From Crossaster papposus (taxonomy: Eukaryota > Echinodermata > Asteroidea > Velatida > Solasteridae): a DNA stretch of 64,000 nucleotides. The translations under genes and the position numbers were made by a program. The DNA is taken from the NCBI GenBank assembly GCA_037893245.1, contig JBAIAA010000605.1:744001-808000 (forward strand), read 5' to 3'. Each line of letters begins with the position of its first letter. Position 1 is the stretch's first letter. Of this stretch, positions 55,158 through 63,584 are shown piece after piece. The notes below the pieces were generated by a model. The model made no database searches. It was not told where the DNA came from and saw only the letters and a program-made list of their open reading frames with translations.

Positions 55158-55772
55158 TTACAAGTACCATTTAGTCGGAGGATCCGTATGTAAAATCAAT
55201 TTACTATAGGGAGTGTCTTTGAGATATTGTTTTATGTCTTGTCTTTTATTATCCGGCACCACATCATTTTCGTCGAGGCAATTATCAAAACTTTTTTTGT
55301 CTTTGCAATAAAAAATAGCCACCCATTGAGTCTGTTCGCGATAATCTTTTAAAACGGTGTTATATTTTTGAGTCAATAACCAACAGCTGTGGTTATCGTG
55401 TCTACCGCTAAAGGCTAATTTAGATAACATGCACACACTACTACCGCCTCTAGAACCCTTTCGATATTTCATAGCTTGATAAGCGCTGCAGTCGTCGATT
55501 AAAAACAAAGTGTGCAATCCTTTAAATTTCGTTCTGTAAAAGTCTATGGCTTCGTTCATGCTCATATTTTCGACGTCGGGGTCGCACGCGTAAACGTTGG
55601 GGTCGTTAAAAAACCAAGGTCTCTCGTGATACGTTTTGTTGTTTGACAGAGTCGGACATATGATTACCAAATATTCAAATTTGTTGACGTATTCGTTTTC
55701 TAGCAAGTCTAACGCAAACTTTGTTTTACCAGAGTTTGTCCTTCCACATATTAAAGCGCAGTGCGGCGTCAT
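55158..55772 (-). CDS. Polinton packaging ATPase (A32/FtsK-HerA type), 204 aa
   Basis: Walker A is GRTNSGKTKFALDLL (~10-24) and Walker B is LHTLFLIDDCSAY (~86-98). A sensor-like SGRHDNHSCWLLTQKYN block (~122-138) matches the genome-packaging ATPases of Polintons, virophages and nucleocytoplasmic viruses. The length is normal for the family. It would pump DNA into capsids. It is encoded next to the capsid gene, same strand, 40 nt downstream of it. TATATAAAAAAG precedes the start. Confidence 0.93.
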   Translation of the reverse strand: MTPHCALICGRTNSGKTKFALDLLENEYVNKFEYLVIICPTLSNNKTYHERPWFFNDPNVYACDPDVENMSMNEAIDFYRTKFKGLHTLFLIDDCSAYQAMKYRKGSRGGSSVCMLSKLAFSGRHDNHSCWLLTQKYNTVLKDYREQTQWVAIFYCKDKKSFDNCLDENDVVPDNKRQDIKQYLKDTPYSKLILHTDPPTKWYL

Positions 55773-55811
55773 CTTTTTTATATAGACTAGTTTTTTATAT
55801 AGGCGAGTTTT

Positions 55812-57080
55812 TTAAAAGTTGACGCTGCTCAAGCGACCTCCTTGGATGTTAAGTTGCGCGTCCATAACCAAAAAGACATAACACTTTAGAGCGCCCGCGG
55901 TTTGAGCTTCGCGTTCCATCAATATAGAGATTCCTCCGCTTATATCGCCGATTTGTTTACCCGATCCGTGATTTTTGTTGTCGTCCGTCGATCTCATATC
56001 CAACCAAAGTCCGTATCTTCTTAAAAAATAATCACCGATATCCATTCCCGTTAACCCTAAATCTTTACATATACCAGCCCCTAGCTCGGTGGATGAGTCT
56101 CCAAAGAACTTGTTGATTTCTTCCCAGTGTTGATAACTCTTGAGACCCGAACTGTAGAGTTGATTAGGTTTTCCTTCTATCGTCACGCTAACTTTGTCTA
56201 TCTTTGGGTTATAAAATAGTTCAGGGGTTTTTGTAGTCGCTTCTTTAAACAAAAACAGTATACCCTTGAGGCTTTTAACCGCCACGTTTAAATTAAAGTT
56301 CCAAACGGTGTCCGATTTATCGATAGATCTTACTCCGTGTCTCTGAATCCTTTCAAACAAAAACTGCGTCTTGTCGAGACATTTTTGAGCTAAGATTTGA
56401 GCTAAATATTTGTTGGCAACGATCTCATATTCTAGCGCCAAGTTAGAGATGCGATAACTCGCTGCGGCGTCGGTAGAATTTACGACTTTGGAGTAATCGT
56501 TAAAAGTAAGTTCGTAAGACAGTTGGTCGTTCAGAGCGGATGGATAAAACGGTTGATGATCTGTGAGCATTTCAAAGTCTAGCGGTATACAAAATCTGTT
56601 TCCAAGGGCATCCGCTATCGCTTTGTCTTTCCCACTGTTGTCACCGGCAACCGCGTTACCGGTACCCACACGCAGGCTCGATATGTTGGCAATCTCGTTT
56701 CCGGCGTAGTGATCTCTGATACCTTTGGGCAACCAAAGATCTTTAAAAATGTTATAAACGTCGGCGTCGGTCAAGTTTACGATCTCCCGGCCACCGATAC
56801 ATATTCTTATTTGTTTTACGAGATTTCGTCCTAGATTTTTAAACAGACTTCGATCGGCATCGTCGTCCGAGGTTAGATCGATATTAAAAGCTAGTTTCGC
56901 CGAACCGGGGACGATCACGTCGTCGGAGCTCAACGACGGAAACTTGACTGTTAATTTGTCGTTCGCGTCGATCGTGCTTGGATTGTGAGTTACTACTACA
57001 GTCTGGCGGTTGCCTTTTATACCCCGAGGATTTTTAAGGCGTCTGTGTGGATTCAGTTTGTTTCCATAAGTCGCGTTCAT
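55812..57080 (-). CDS. Polinton major capsid protein (double jelly-roll type), 422 aa
   Basis: Beta-rich sequence with recognisable Polinton MCP blocks: VTHNPSTIDANDKLTVKFPSL near the N-terminus, LFKNLGRNLVKQIRICIGG (~79-97), NRFCIPLDFEMLTDHQPFYP (~161-180), LNDQLSYELTFNDYSKVV (~183-200) and ISNLALEYEIVANKYLA. A repeated beta pattern in the second half fits the second barrel. The frame is intact. It forms the icosahedral shell in the family model. It is divergent from the penton-like genes across a 39-bp spacer, with TATAAAAA touching the start codon. Confidence 0.88.
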   Translation of the reverse strand: MNATYGNKLNPHRRLKNPRGIKGNRQTVVVTHNPSTIDANDKLTVKFPSLSSDDVIVPGSAKLAFNIDLTSDDDADRSLFKNLGRNLVKQIRICIGGREIVNLTDADVYNIFKDLWLPKGIRDHYAGNEIANISSLRVGTGNAVAGDNSGKDKAIADALGNRFCIPLDFEMLTDHQPFYPSALNDQLSYELTFNDYSKVVNSTDAAASYRISNLALEYEIVANKYLAQILAQKCLDKTQFLFERIQRHGVRSIDKSDTVWNFNLNVAVKSLKGILFLFKEATTKTPELFYNPKIDKVSVTIEGKPNQLYSSGLKSYQHWEEINKFFGDSSTELGAGICKDLGLTGMDIGDYFLRRYGLWLDMRSTDDNKNHGSGKQIGDISGGISILMEREAQTAGALKCYVFLVMDAQLNIQGGRLSSVNF

Positions 57081-57119
57081 TTTTTATAGTAACTTTTTAT
57101 TTTTTTATTTTTTTAAAAA
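57081..57119. promoter_or_regulatory. 39-bp divergent promoter between MCP and penton-like genes
   Basis: Nearly pure A/T: TTTTTATAGTAACTTTT on the MCP side and TTTTTTATTTTTTTAAAA on the other. Both start codons lie directly at the edges. Confidence 0.5.
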
Positions 57120-57811
57120 TGCAGTCGCACACTTTTGTCATGACCGAAAAAGAGCAGACTTTTGAGCTACCTCAACCCATAGATAACGTCGGGGGCGACC
57201 GTCGCATTAAGTTAAGCAGCGTTATTTTAGACGTGGGTTTTTATAACGTCAAACAAATAGAGAGGTTATATTATATTTTATCTTCTCCAGAAAGTCTTAA
57301 AGAAGGTTCGATAGATATCACACCTGGTCGATGGAATCTTTATTCTTTCAAAGATCGGTTTAAAGATGATATTAAACCTATGACCATTACTCCGATAAAC
57401 GATAAACTATTTTATTTGTCATTAGAGACCTCTGAATCTTTTGTGAATTTAAAACTATCGAGTAATCTATCTAAACTTTTAGGTTTACCCTTGTTGGCTA
57501 GGGGTGGTCATCATTTTGGAAAATTTAACATAAATCTATACAGCGCGGTTTTTTTACATTGCGAAGAACTGTCTACGCATTCAAATTTTGTTAACGGAAA
57601 ACAAACTAACCTGTTGGAGAGTATACCTTTATCGGGCGATGCTGCTCGTTCAAACAACCCACAAGATCCAATTTACGTAAAATACGATAATTCTCCGAAA
57701 GAGTTAGTAGCCGATAAAATAAACAGCCTCACGTTTTCGTTAAAAAACGGTCTTGGCGAGGTCTTAGATAATAGAGGTAAAGATATAATTTTAAACGTAA
57801 AAATATTTTAG
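57120..57811 (+). CDS. Penton-like/minor capsid candidate, copy 1, 230 aa
   Basis: The start at 57120 is chosen because the second copy starts with the same MQSHTFVMT; an upstream in-frame Met at 57047 overlaps the MCP start. Beta-rich, with QTFELPQPIDNVGGDRRIKL (~13-33), LSSNLSKLLGLP (~114-125), FLHCEELSTHSNFVNGK (~146-162) and a C-terminal NSLTFSLKNGLGEVLDNRGKDI block. The ending resembles the last strands of a jelly-roll protein found beside the MCP in many Polintons and taken as the penton/minor capsid protein. Assignment is by position and pattern. Confidence 0.72.
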
Positions 57812-57824
57812 TTACTTTTGTAAA

Positions 57825-58517
57825 ATGCAGTCTCATACGTTTGTCATGACGGATAACGAGCAGACCTTTGAATTATCGCGACCTATAGATAACGTCGGGG
57901 GTGACCGTCGCATGAAGTTAAACAACTTTGCGTTAGATTTGGGTTTTTATAACCTCGAGAGAAAAGCGTCTGTACTGTGGGAGAGTTTTGATCTGTTGTT
58001 AAATCTAATTGTCGATCATGAAAAAATTGAAATTTTTCCAGATAGGTGGAATATTTATTCTTTCAAAGATCGTATAAAAGATTTTCGCGATATATCTATA
58101 GAGACCTTATCCGATGAACTGTTTTATATATCCATTCCCGACCAAAATCGCATTAAACTATCGAGTAATCTATCTAAACTTTTAGGTTTACCCAGGGGTT
58201 GGCTCAATGGTGGTAGTCATTATGGAAAATTTAGCTTAAATCTTTACAACGCGGTTTTTTTGCATTGCGAAGAACTGTCTACGCATTCAAATTTTGTTAA
58301 CGGAAAACAAACTAATCTTTTAGAGAGTATACCTTTATCGGGTGATGCCGCCCGTTCAAACAATCCTCAAGATCCAATTTATGTCAACTATAACAAGTGT
58401 TCGAAAGAGTTGGTAGCTGGCAAAATAAACAGCCTCACGTTTTCGTTAAAAAACGGTCTTGGCGAGGTGTTAGATAACAGAGGTAAAGGGATAATTTTTA
58501 ACGTAGAAATATTTTAG
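57825..58517 (+). CDS. Penton-like/minor capsid candidate, copy 2, 230 aa
   Basis: Tandem duplicate of the preceding gene. The first ~33 residues and especially the last ~85 (from LHCEELSTHSNF on) are nearly identical, while the middle (~40-110) has diverged strongly. The same ATATTTTAGTTACTTTTGTAAAATG junction lies before this gene and before the next, showing that the duplicated unit ran from start to next start. Divergence in the middle with conserved ends suggests gene conversion at the ends or selection for a new surface. Confidence 0.75.
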   Translation: MQSHTFVMTDNEQTFELSRPIDNVGGDRRMKLNNFALDLGFYNLERKASVLWESFDLLLNLIVDHEKIEIFPDRWNIYSFKDRIKDFRDISIETLSDELFYISIPDQNRIKLSSNLSKLLGLPRGWLNGGSHYGKFSLNLYNAVFLHCEELSTHSNFVNGKQTNLLESIPLSGDAARSNNPQDPIYVNYNKCSKELVAGKINSLTFSLKNGLGEVLDNRGKGIIFNVEIF

Positions 58518-58530
58518 TTACTTTTGTAAA

Positions 58531-59141
58531 ATGACGACTAGTATTTATCCTGATCTCGAAAAAGACGAAACGAGGGTGTTTCGATTGCAAAAGATCGAAG
58601 AAGTTCAAAAAGATATATTGGCGCAACGAGAACAGCGAAGCGCGTTGTGTAAAAAATATGGCAAGTTAATTACGACATTGTCTACCACAGAAACCCTAGC
58701 CGAGATGAGTGGAGCAATTTGTGGGGGTTTGGGAATCGCAGCTATAAGCGGTGCCATCACGTCACCCGTTGGTTTAGCGTTAGAGGGAGTAGCCTTGAGT
58801 TTTGGTTGCGCCGCGCTCTTGCTAAAATATTTTAGCAAACGATTTAGACGTAAAGCTAAAAACACGACGAGATTAGAGTCTTGGCCGAGGCTAAGCTCAA
58901 CAGCGTAAGAGATCTTATTTCTCAAGCTATAGAGGACGGCGATATATCCCACGAAGAGTACGCTTTGGTGTTGAAGGAACTGAGGCAATTTAACGATATG
59001 AAAGAGGCTATCAGGTCCGGCAGCTTGCTGTCAGAAAAGAAAGGTGAGAGCGATATGGAATCCGAGATAAAAAGACGCGTAGAAGAGTTGGTTTTGAAGG
59101 AAAAAAAAGGAATTATCGAAAAACTTTCAGCTTCGAGATAA
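58531..59141 (+). CDS. Polinton hydrophobic/coiled-coil protein, split by a frameshift
   Basis: Two frames, 58531-58908 and a -1 frame that continues to 59141, together form a protein seen in other Polintons. It has an N-terminal coiled-coil-like helix (IEEVQKDILAQREQRSALCKKY), a Gly/Ala-rich hydrophobic hairpin (~60-98, MSGAICGGLGIAAISGAI and LALEGVALSFGCAALL), a basic stretch (KRFRRKAK), and a C-terminal helical part, AEAKLNSVRDLISQAIEDGDISHEEYALVL. The switch falls in a run of five A at 58858-58862, where a sixth A would keep the frame. It is not a canonical slippery heptamer. Function unknown; possibly membrane-active. Confidence 0.75.
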
Positions 59142-59940
59142 ATATAAATTATTTCGATCAACCCCCTCCTTACGCCGCAACACCGTCGGCGCCTCCTTTA
59201 TAAAAAAGGGAAAAACTTGACTCTTTGAACCCAGGTACCAGCACAAATTATGAGCTAACACAAAACAACCTTTGAGCCGAGGTTGTTTGGTCAGCGTGGC
59301 TAGCAGCCGCCCTTCACAGATAAAGAAAAACAACCCTTTTGGTCAGCGTGGCTAGTAATTTTCCATACAGCCAGCCTTCACAGACAAAGAAATATATCTG
59401 GCGTGGGCGGCTGTATGGAAAATTACTGGTTCTAGTAGCGGTATAAATACGTACCGCGGCATGAGATGTTTCACATCATTTTCTGCACTTGTACAGCGAG
59501 CCAGCTCCCCGTGTGTTTTAAAATCACGAGTCTACTCTTTTAACCCAGAAATTTCTGCACTTGTACAAGTATCACACAGTTTTGCACTAGACACCGGATC
59601 GTCTCACTACCAGAAAAACAAAATTGCGGCTTATATTTAAAAGGTGAGAATATAAATGTTTAAATATGTATTCTTCTAATTTTGTTTACGATCGTAGCTC
59701 AAAAGAATAATTGCTATGATATTAAAACTCTACTCTAAAAATTTATCACAGATCGTCTCACTACCATCTCTCCTCTATCACAGACGTTAGAAGAACAACT
59801 GGCGGATTATATTTGAAAGGTGAAAATATAAATGTTTAAATATGTATTCTTCTAATGTTGTTTACGTGAGTAGCTCAAAAGAATAATTGCTATGATATTA
59901 AAACTCTATCTATTTCTTGTATTTTATTTGCTTTAGTATC
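59142..59940. promoter_or_regulatory. 800-bp non-coding control-like region of the Polinton
   Basis: No gene is seen. It contains two copies of TGGTCAGCGTGGCTAG with following TTCACAGA-AAAGAAA (59289 and 59340). There is a 19-bp inverted repeat AGTAATTTTCCATACAGCC (59354-59372 with 59409-59427). A ~160-bp direct duplication (about 59590-59735 and 59755-59910) shares GATCGTCTCACTACC, GTTTAAATATGTATTCTTCT and AATTGCTATGATATTAAAAC. The stretch before the next gene ends TTTGCTTTAG, resembling a 3' splice site. A promoter/enhancer, leader intron or origin are all possible. Confidence 0.6.
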
Positions 59941-60732
59941 ATGGCGTTTCCGAGGCAAGTCCTCAAACTGACTTATATGAGGGAAGACGTCGATGAAGCC
60001 AATCGTCTCATCGACTCAAGCGGCGAGTGGGTGGTGCAACAATTTCGCCAATATCACCAACTCGTCGATGAGGCAAAAAGACTTATCATCGGCGGTCGAC
60101 ATGAAGAAGCCTTGGAAGCCCTAAACAACGCACCAAATGTAAATAACTTTAGTCCGCCACCACTCCCAACTTTAGAAGTCCAAGAAAATGATGAAGAAGT
60201 AGAAGAACAGCCCAAAATAAAGAAAAATGCCCCGACTCCCGAAGAAATGTACAACAAACTAAAAAATACTTATAATATGCAACGACAGTTACGTAATTGG
60301 AAAGATATTCCTTTACCAGGTAATGAACGACATTACAATTTAAGGGATTTAGAACAACGCGTAAAAGAATTCGGTGGAAAGTATAAAGAGGGGGAAAACA
60401 GGGGTTTGTTTAGCGCGGCAAATTTTGGGAACTGGTTAGAAATTTCATTTCAAACATTTCGGCGAGATAAAAAAAAGGGCGAGGTATTTTTACCAAATTT
60501 TGATACATGGTTAGAACAAAATTGTGACATAAGAAAACATTGGGCTAAAATATTGAGGGAATTTTACAAACTGGTAAAAGAATATCCCCAATTACTTAAC
60601 TGTCGTCTACCCTTAACTTTTTTTCAGAAAAATAAGAGATTAATTAAGACGTATTTTAGTATCACCCCAGCATTAGGCGAAAGATGGAAACACCATAAAG
60701 ATTGTATTTGTAATCACTGTGGACCTGTGTAA
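59941..60732 (+). CDS. Polinton hypothetical protein, 263 aa
   Basis: The start at 59941 (MAFPRQVL) is preferred over an upstream Met at 59917, because TTTGCTTTAG lies between them and could be a splice acceptor. Two helical repeats at the N-terminus (REDVDEANRLIDSS and YHQLVDEAKRLIIGG) are followed by an acidic/Pro linker (~60-100) and then a C-terminal module with NFGNWLEISFQTFRRD, FDTWLEQNCDIRKHW and ILREFYKLVKEYPQLLNCRL. I do not recognise a catalytic motif. A similar W-rich helical module occurs, as I recall, in other Polinton proteins of unknown role. It ends HKDCICNHCGPV, a possible metal site. Confidence 0.72.
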   Translation: MAFPRQVLKLTYMREDVDEANRLIDSSGEWVVQQFRQYHQLVDEAKRLIIGGRHEEALEALNNAPNVNNFSPPPLPTLEVQENDEEVEEQPKIKKNAPTPEEMYNKLKNTYNMQRQLRNWKDIPLPGNERHYNLRDLEQRVKEFGGKYKEGENRGLFSAANFGNWLEISFQTFRRDKKKGEVFLPNFDTWLEQNCDIRKHWAKILREFYKLVKEYPQLLNCRLPLTFFQKNKRLIKTYFSITPALGERWKHHKDCICNHCGPV

Positions 60733-60734
60733 TT

Positions 60735-60930
60735 TTAGACATGACATCATTTGTAAAAAAGTCTATTTTGAGAGAAGGAGACTGCCAGTCTCCTTCTCTC
60801 AAAATAGACATAACATCATTTATAAAAAAGTATATTTTGAGAGAAGGAGACTGCCAGTCTCCTTTTCTAAATATAGACATGACATCATTTATAAAAAAGT
60901 CTATTTTGAGAGAAGGAGACTGCCAGTAAA
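60735..60930. repeat. Three tandem copies of a ~70-bp unit with internal hairpins
   Basis: Each unit has GACATGACATCATTT, TAAAAAAGT and TATTTTGAGAGAAGGAGACT. In copy 1 the arms TCTATTTTGAGAGAAGGAGA (60762-60781) and complement (60789-60808) form a perfect 20-bp stem with loop CTGCCAG. Copy 2 pairs with a few mismatches and copy 3 lacks the second arm. It lies 30 nt after the stop of the last gene. Confidence 0.93.
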
Positions 60931-61098
60931 AAACCTAAAGGGCACTGGCAGATTTTTAGAAGTTAATTTTAGTTATATTATTAAAACTGTAATCAATGAA
61001 AATAAAATAAAATAGCGCCCTCTGTTGATGGCGCTTTTTTAAAATTAATTTTAGTTTGTCATTTATTGTTTTTTTTATTTAACCCATAGAGGGCACTG
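60931..61098. other. Spacer between the last gene and the right terminal repeat
   Basis: AT-rich. ATAGCGCCCTCTGTTGATGGCGC-like words (61012-61036) and TAGAGGGCACTG (61087) resemble short repeated GCGCCCTCT motifs. No gene. Confidence 0.5.
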
Positions 61099-61357
61099 TT
61101 TTTATTTGAGATAAGACCAGAAATTTATAAGGTGAGGCGAGATTCTTTATAACTCGAATTTTATACTTAAAGACTTTTGGTTTTTGGTTTTTGGTTTTTG
61201 GTTTTTGGTTTTTGGTTTTTGGTTTTTGGTTTTTGGTTTTGTCACATATTTATGTGACAAAAGTTAGACAAATTGGGTGTGGTCTAGGATCGCTACAATA
61301 TGTGACAAAAGTTAGACAAATTGGGTGTGGTCTAGGATCGCTACATCCTATACTACT
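61099..61357 (-). repeat. Right terminal inverted repeat of the Polinton (259 bp)
   Basis: Reverse complement of 45124-45394 with the same tandem ~47-bp pair, 26-bp palindrome (61237-61262) and TTTTTGG array. The length difference lies in the TTTTTGG array. It ends CCTATACTACT. Confidence 0.97.
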
Positions 61358-61362
61358 ACATT
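61358..61362 (+). other. Right target-site duplication of the Polinton (ACATT)
   Basis: ACATT followed by GAAAACGTATGAGCAG, the same continuation as in the empty site at 22249. Confidence 0.93.
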
Positions 61363-61584
61363 GAAAACGTATGAGCAGAAAACATGTTGGTATCGAATTA
61401 CACAGTGAACAGGTCACCCCTAGCAACAACGTGGTGGGTTCTACCATTGTAGAGTGGGGGTGTCGTGCTGCTCTACACGAAGAAAATCAGACAAATCAAT
61501 TTAAATGTTATCACAGAGCAAGAGCGTTTACATTTGTACATGTGTATTGAAACAAAAATAGAACACTTTCTTGCAGAGTTGTAA

Positions 61585-62080
61585 TGACTCGAGTCAATGA
61601 CTCGACTCAAATCGAGTTACATTTTTTGGCGACTCAACTCGACTCATGTCCCGATGGGTAAATGACTCGACCCGACTCGACCCGACCGCATGCAAATGAC
61701 TCGACTCGACTCGAGTCCCTCATCAGAATGACTCGAGTTAAGTCCCTAAAATAAGAGCAAAACGACTTACGCCAGTGTCGGTTCATGTTCATGTCACGTT
61801 TATGTTAGCGAATAATAAGTACACATACGGTATATTATACAGTGGCCGTCTGTACACGTTTTCCTTTCTTTATGATATAACAATTAAACATTCGTATCAT
61901 GGATTTCCACCTTGTGTTTCTGTAGCGTGTTTATTTACTAGTGACTCGAATTGACTCAAGCTTAATATACATGACTCAACCCGACTACACACCGTGACTC
62001 GACTCGACCATCTTGACGTAAGGACTCGACTCCACTCGAATCACTCTTTTAAAATGTCTCAACTCGACTTGATTCACAAC
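61585..62080. repeat. GACTC-type microsatellite clusters (copy B)
   Basis: Clusters at about 61587-61740 and 61940-62075, the counterparts of 23640-24085 but expanded with additional GACTCGAGTC palindromes. Confidence 0.85.
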
Positions 62081-62419
62081 AATCAGTGACTCATTACAAC
62101 TCTGCTTTCTTGTTATAGGTGAAATATAGTACATGTATGTGGCAAAAAAAGTCGCCTGTTAAATCACCATTTTGTATTGTTATTTCATCAGTATACTATC
62201 GGCAATTTACATCTCGTATCAGAATTAGACAATTCTCACACAAAAATAAAAAAAAAAGTTTTAAGTTGAAAAAACAAATACAACTTTATACAATGAAATG
62301 AGCCAATACGGTGCAGATAAATCTCTTTCAATCATCAAGAGCAAAAAACATTTATGCAGGGGCAACTTGAGCTGACAATAGCAGTACATAGACAAATACG
62401 AAGCATTGTGCTTGGCATA

Positions 62420-63015
62420 GACAAACACCCCGAATGTGAGGTATTTGTACTGTGATCCTGTTAACAGTCACCACTATTGCTAACATTCAGTCAATATTAC
62501 AATCCCTGAACACAACGAATAGTTCCCTACCTTTTCCTGAGCTTTGCCATCTGGCAAGCCAAGTAAATAACACTTTAAAGTACTCAAGCTAACTACATGG
62601 AGGCTATCAATAAAAACACTCACAGTAGGAGAAACAAGAACTCATCCTGTCACCTCGACATTACAAAGTTAACAGCTTCAATTAAAACTGGCTCAATAAC
62701 AAGTGGCTCAGGCTCGTTCAAAATTGTATCTACCATCTCAACACGTATAAGGTCAGGTGACTGTAATTAAGCAATCCTGTCTTCACTATAGGCTTTTCAA
62801 AGAATTACAAAAATGCAGTGGATCCATCATTCAATGCAGCTTCAATGCTATTTACCACACTTCTACCAACAGGACATACATCTTTATCATATTCACGTAA
62901 AATATATGTGAATGCACAAACTATGGTCTCAGCTAAGGCACTACATGCATGTGACTTAGAAATAAAGTCTGGCACAGACATGGCTGGGATACATATCTGG
63001 CAATGTACACAAAAT
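62420..63015 (-). pseudogene. Degenerate coding fragment inside the duplication (copy B), family unknown
   Basis: Same minus-strand coding-like sequence as 24400-25015 (VPDFISKSHACSALAETIV, FFEKPIVKTGLL and YLLGLPDGK-type words). A GGATGA change makes an additional stop where copy A reads GGAGGA. Confidence 0.4.
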
Positions 63016-63283
63016 ATGACTTGTTAAAACACAGTATCAGGCCTAAATCACTGACTTAAAATCCATCTAATCTGCACACAGTTTGCACAGTCAACAATAA
63101 TTATGTCCAACCACACTGTAGACAAAAGTACAATTGCAATTAATTCAAAAATCTCCAACTGACACAGTCTTACAAAGATTTAAATGCCACACAATAATAT
63201 GCCAAGACAATGAAGTCATTGATAAAAAACATCGTTCACACTCTGGTGTGAACTATAGTGCAAAATACAGTTAGCTGAAAACC

Positions 63284-63584
63284 TAGGCCAAGTTCGATCA
63301 AGGAACTACAGTTAACTAGTGGTTAGTTCGTGACGTCATTAGGACATGCGCACTGAAGTTAAAGTGCGAACGACTCTAGTCGAACTATTGACCATAAACT
63401 GCCAAACTGGTTCTCTCTATACTGTGCTATTAAATCGGCTATTGGTTACCATCGATGCGACCAACCGCGGTAGGCTGGTCGTGAATAGTCGACTAGACTA
63501 GTCCAACCATCGTCGACTAGCCTGAGTTCGATCAGAGTTAGTCAAACTATAGTTAACTATAGTCCTTGATCGAACTTGGCCCTA
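63284..63584. mobile_element. MITE, ~301 bp (copy B)
   Basis: Same element and position as 25272-25576; ends GGCCAAGTTCGATCAAGGA and complement. A few short deletions relative to copy A. Confidence 0.85.

Larger units (their letters stand above)
45124..61357. mobile_element. Polinton/Maverick element, 16.2 kb, nearly complete
   Basis: Defined by inverted terminal repeats beginning AG and ending CT, a 5-bp target duplication and an empty site in the paralogous locus. It encodes a protein-primed type B DNA polymerase, retroviral-type integrase, A32-like packaging ATPase and a major capsid protein of the double jelly-roll type, plus penton-like and several membrane proteins. This is the gene kit of Polintons, which are regarded as integrated or potentially virus-forming elements. 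Two single-base frameshifts (in polB and in the 58531 gene) would make this copy defective if real. No adenain-like protease was found. Confidence 0.96.

Noticed and set aside
58855-58865. Programmed -1 ribosomal frameshift
   Set aside because: The sequence before the A-run does not give a canonical X XXY YYZ heptamer in frame, and no downstream pseudoknot is evident; an indel is simpler.
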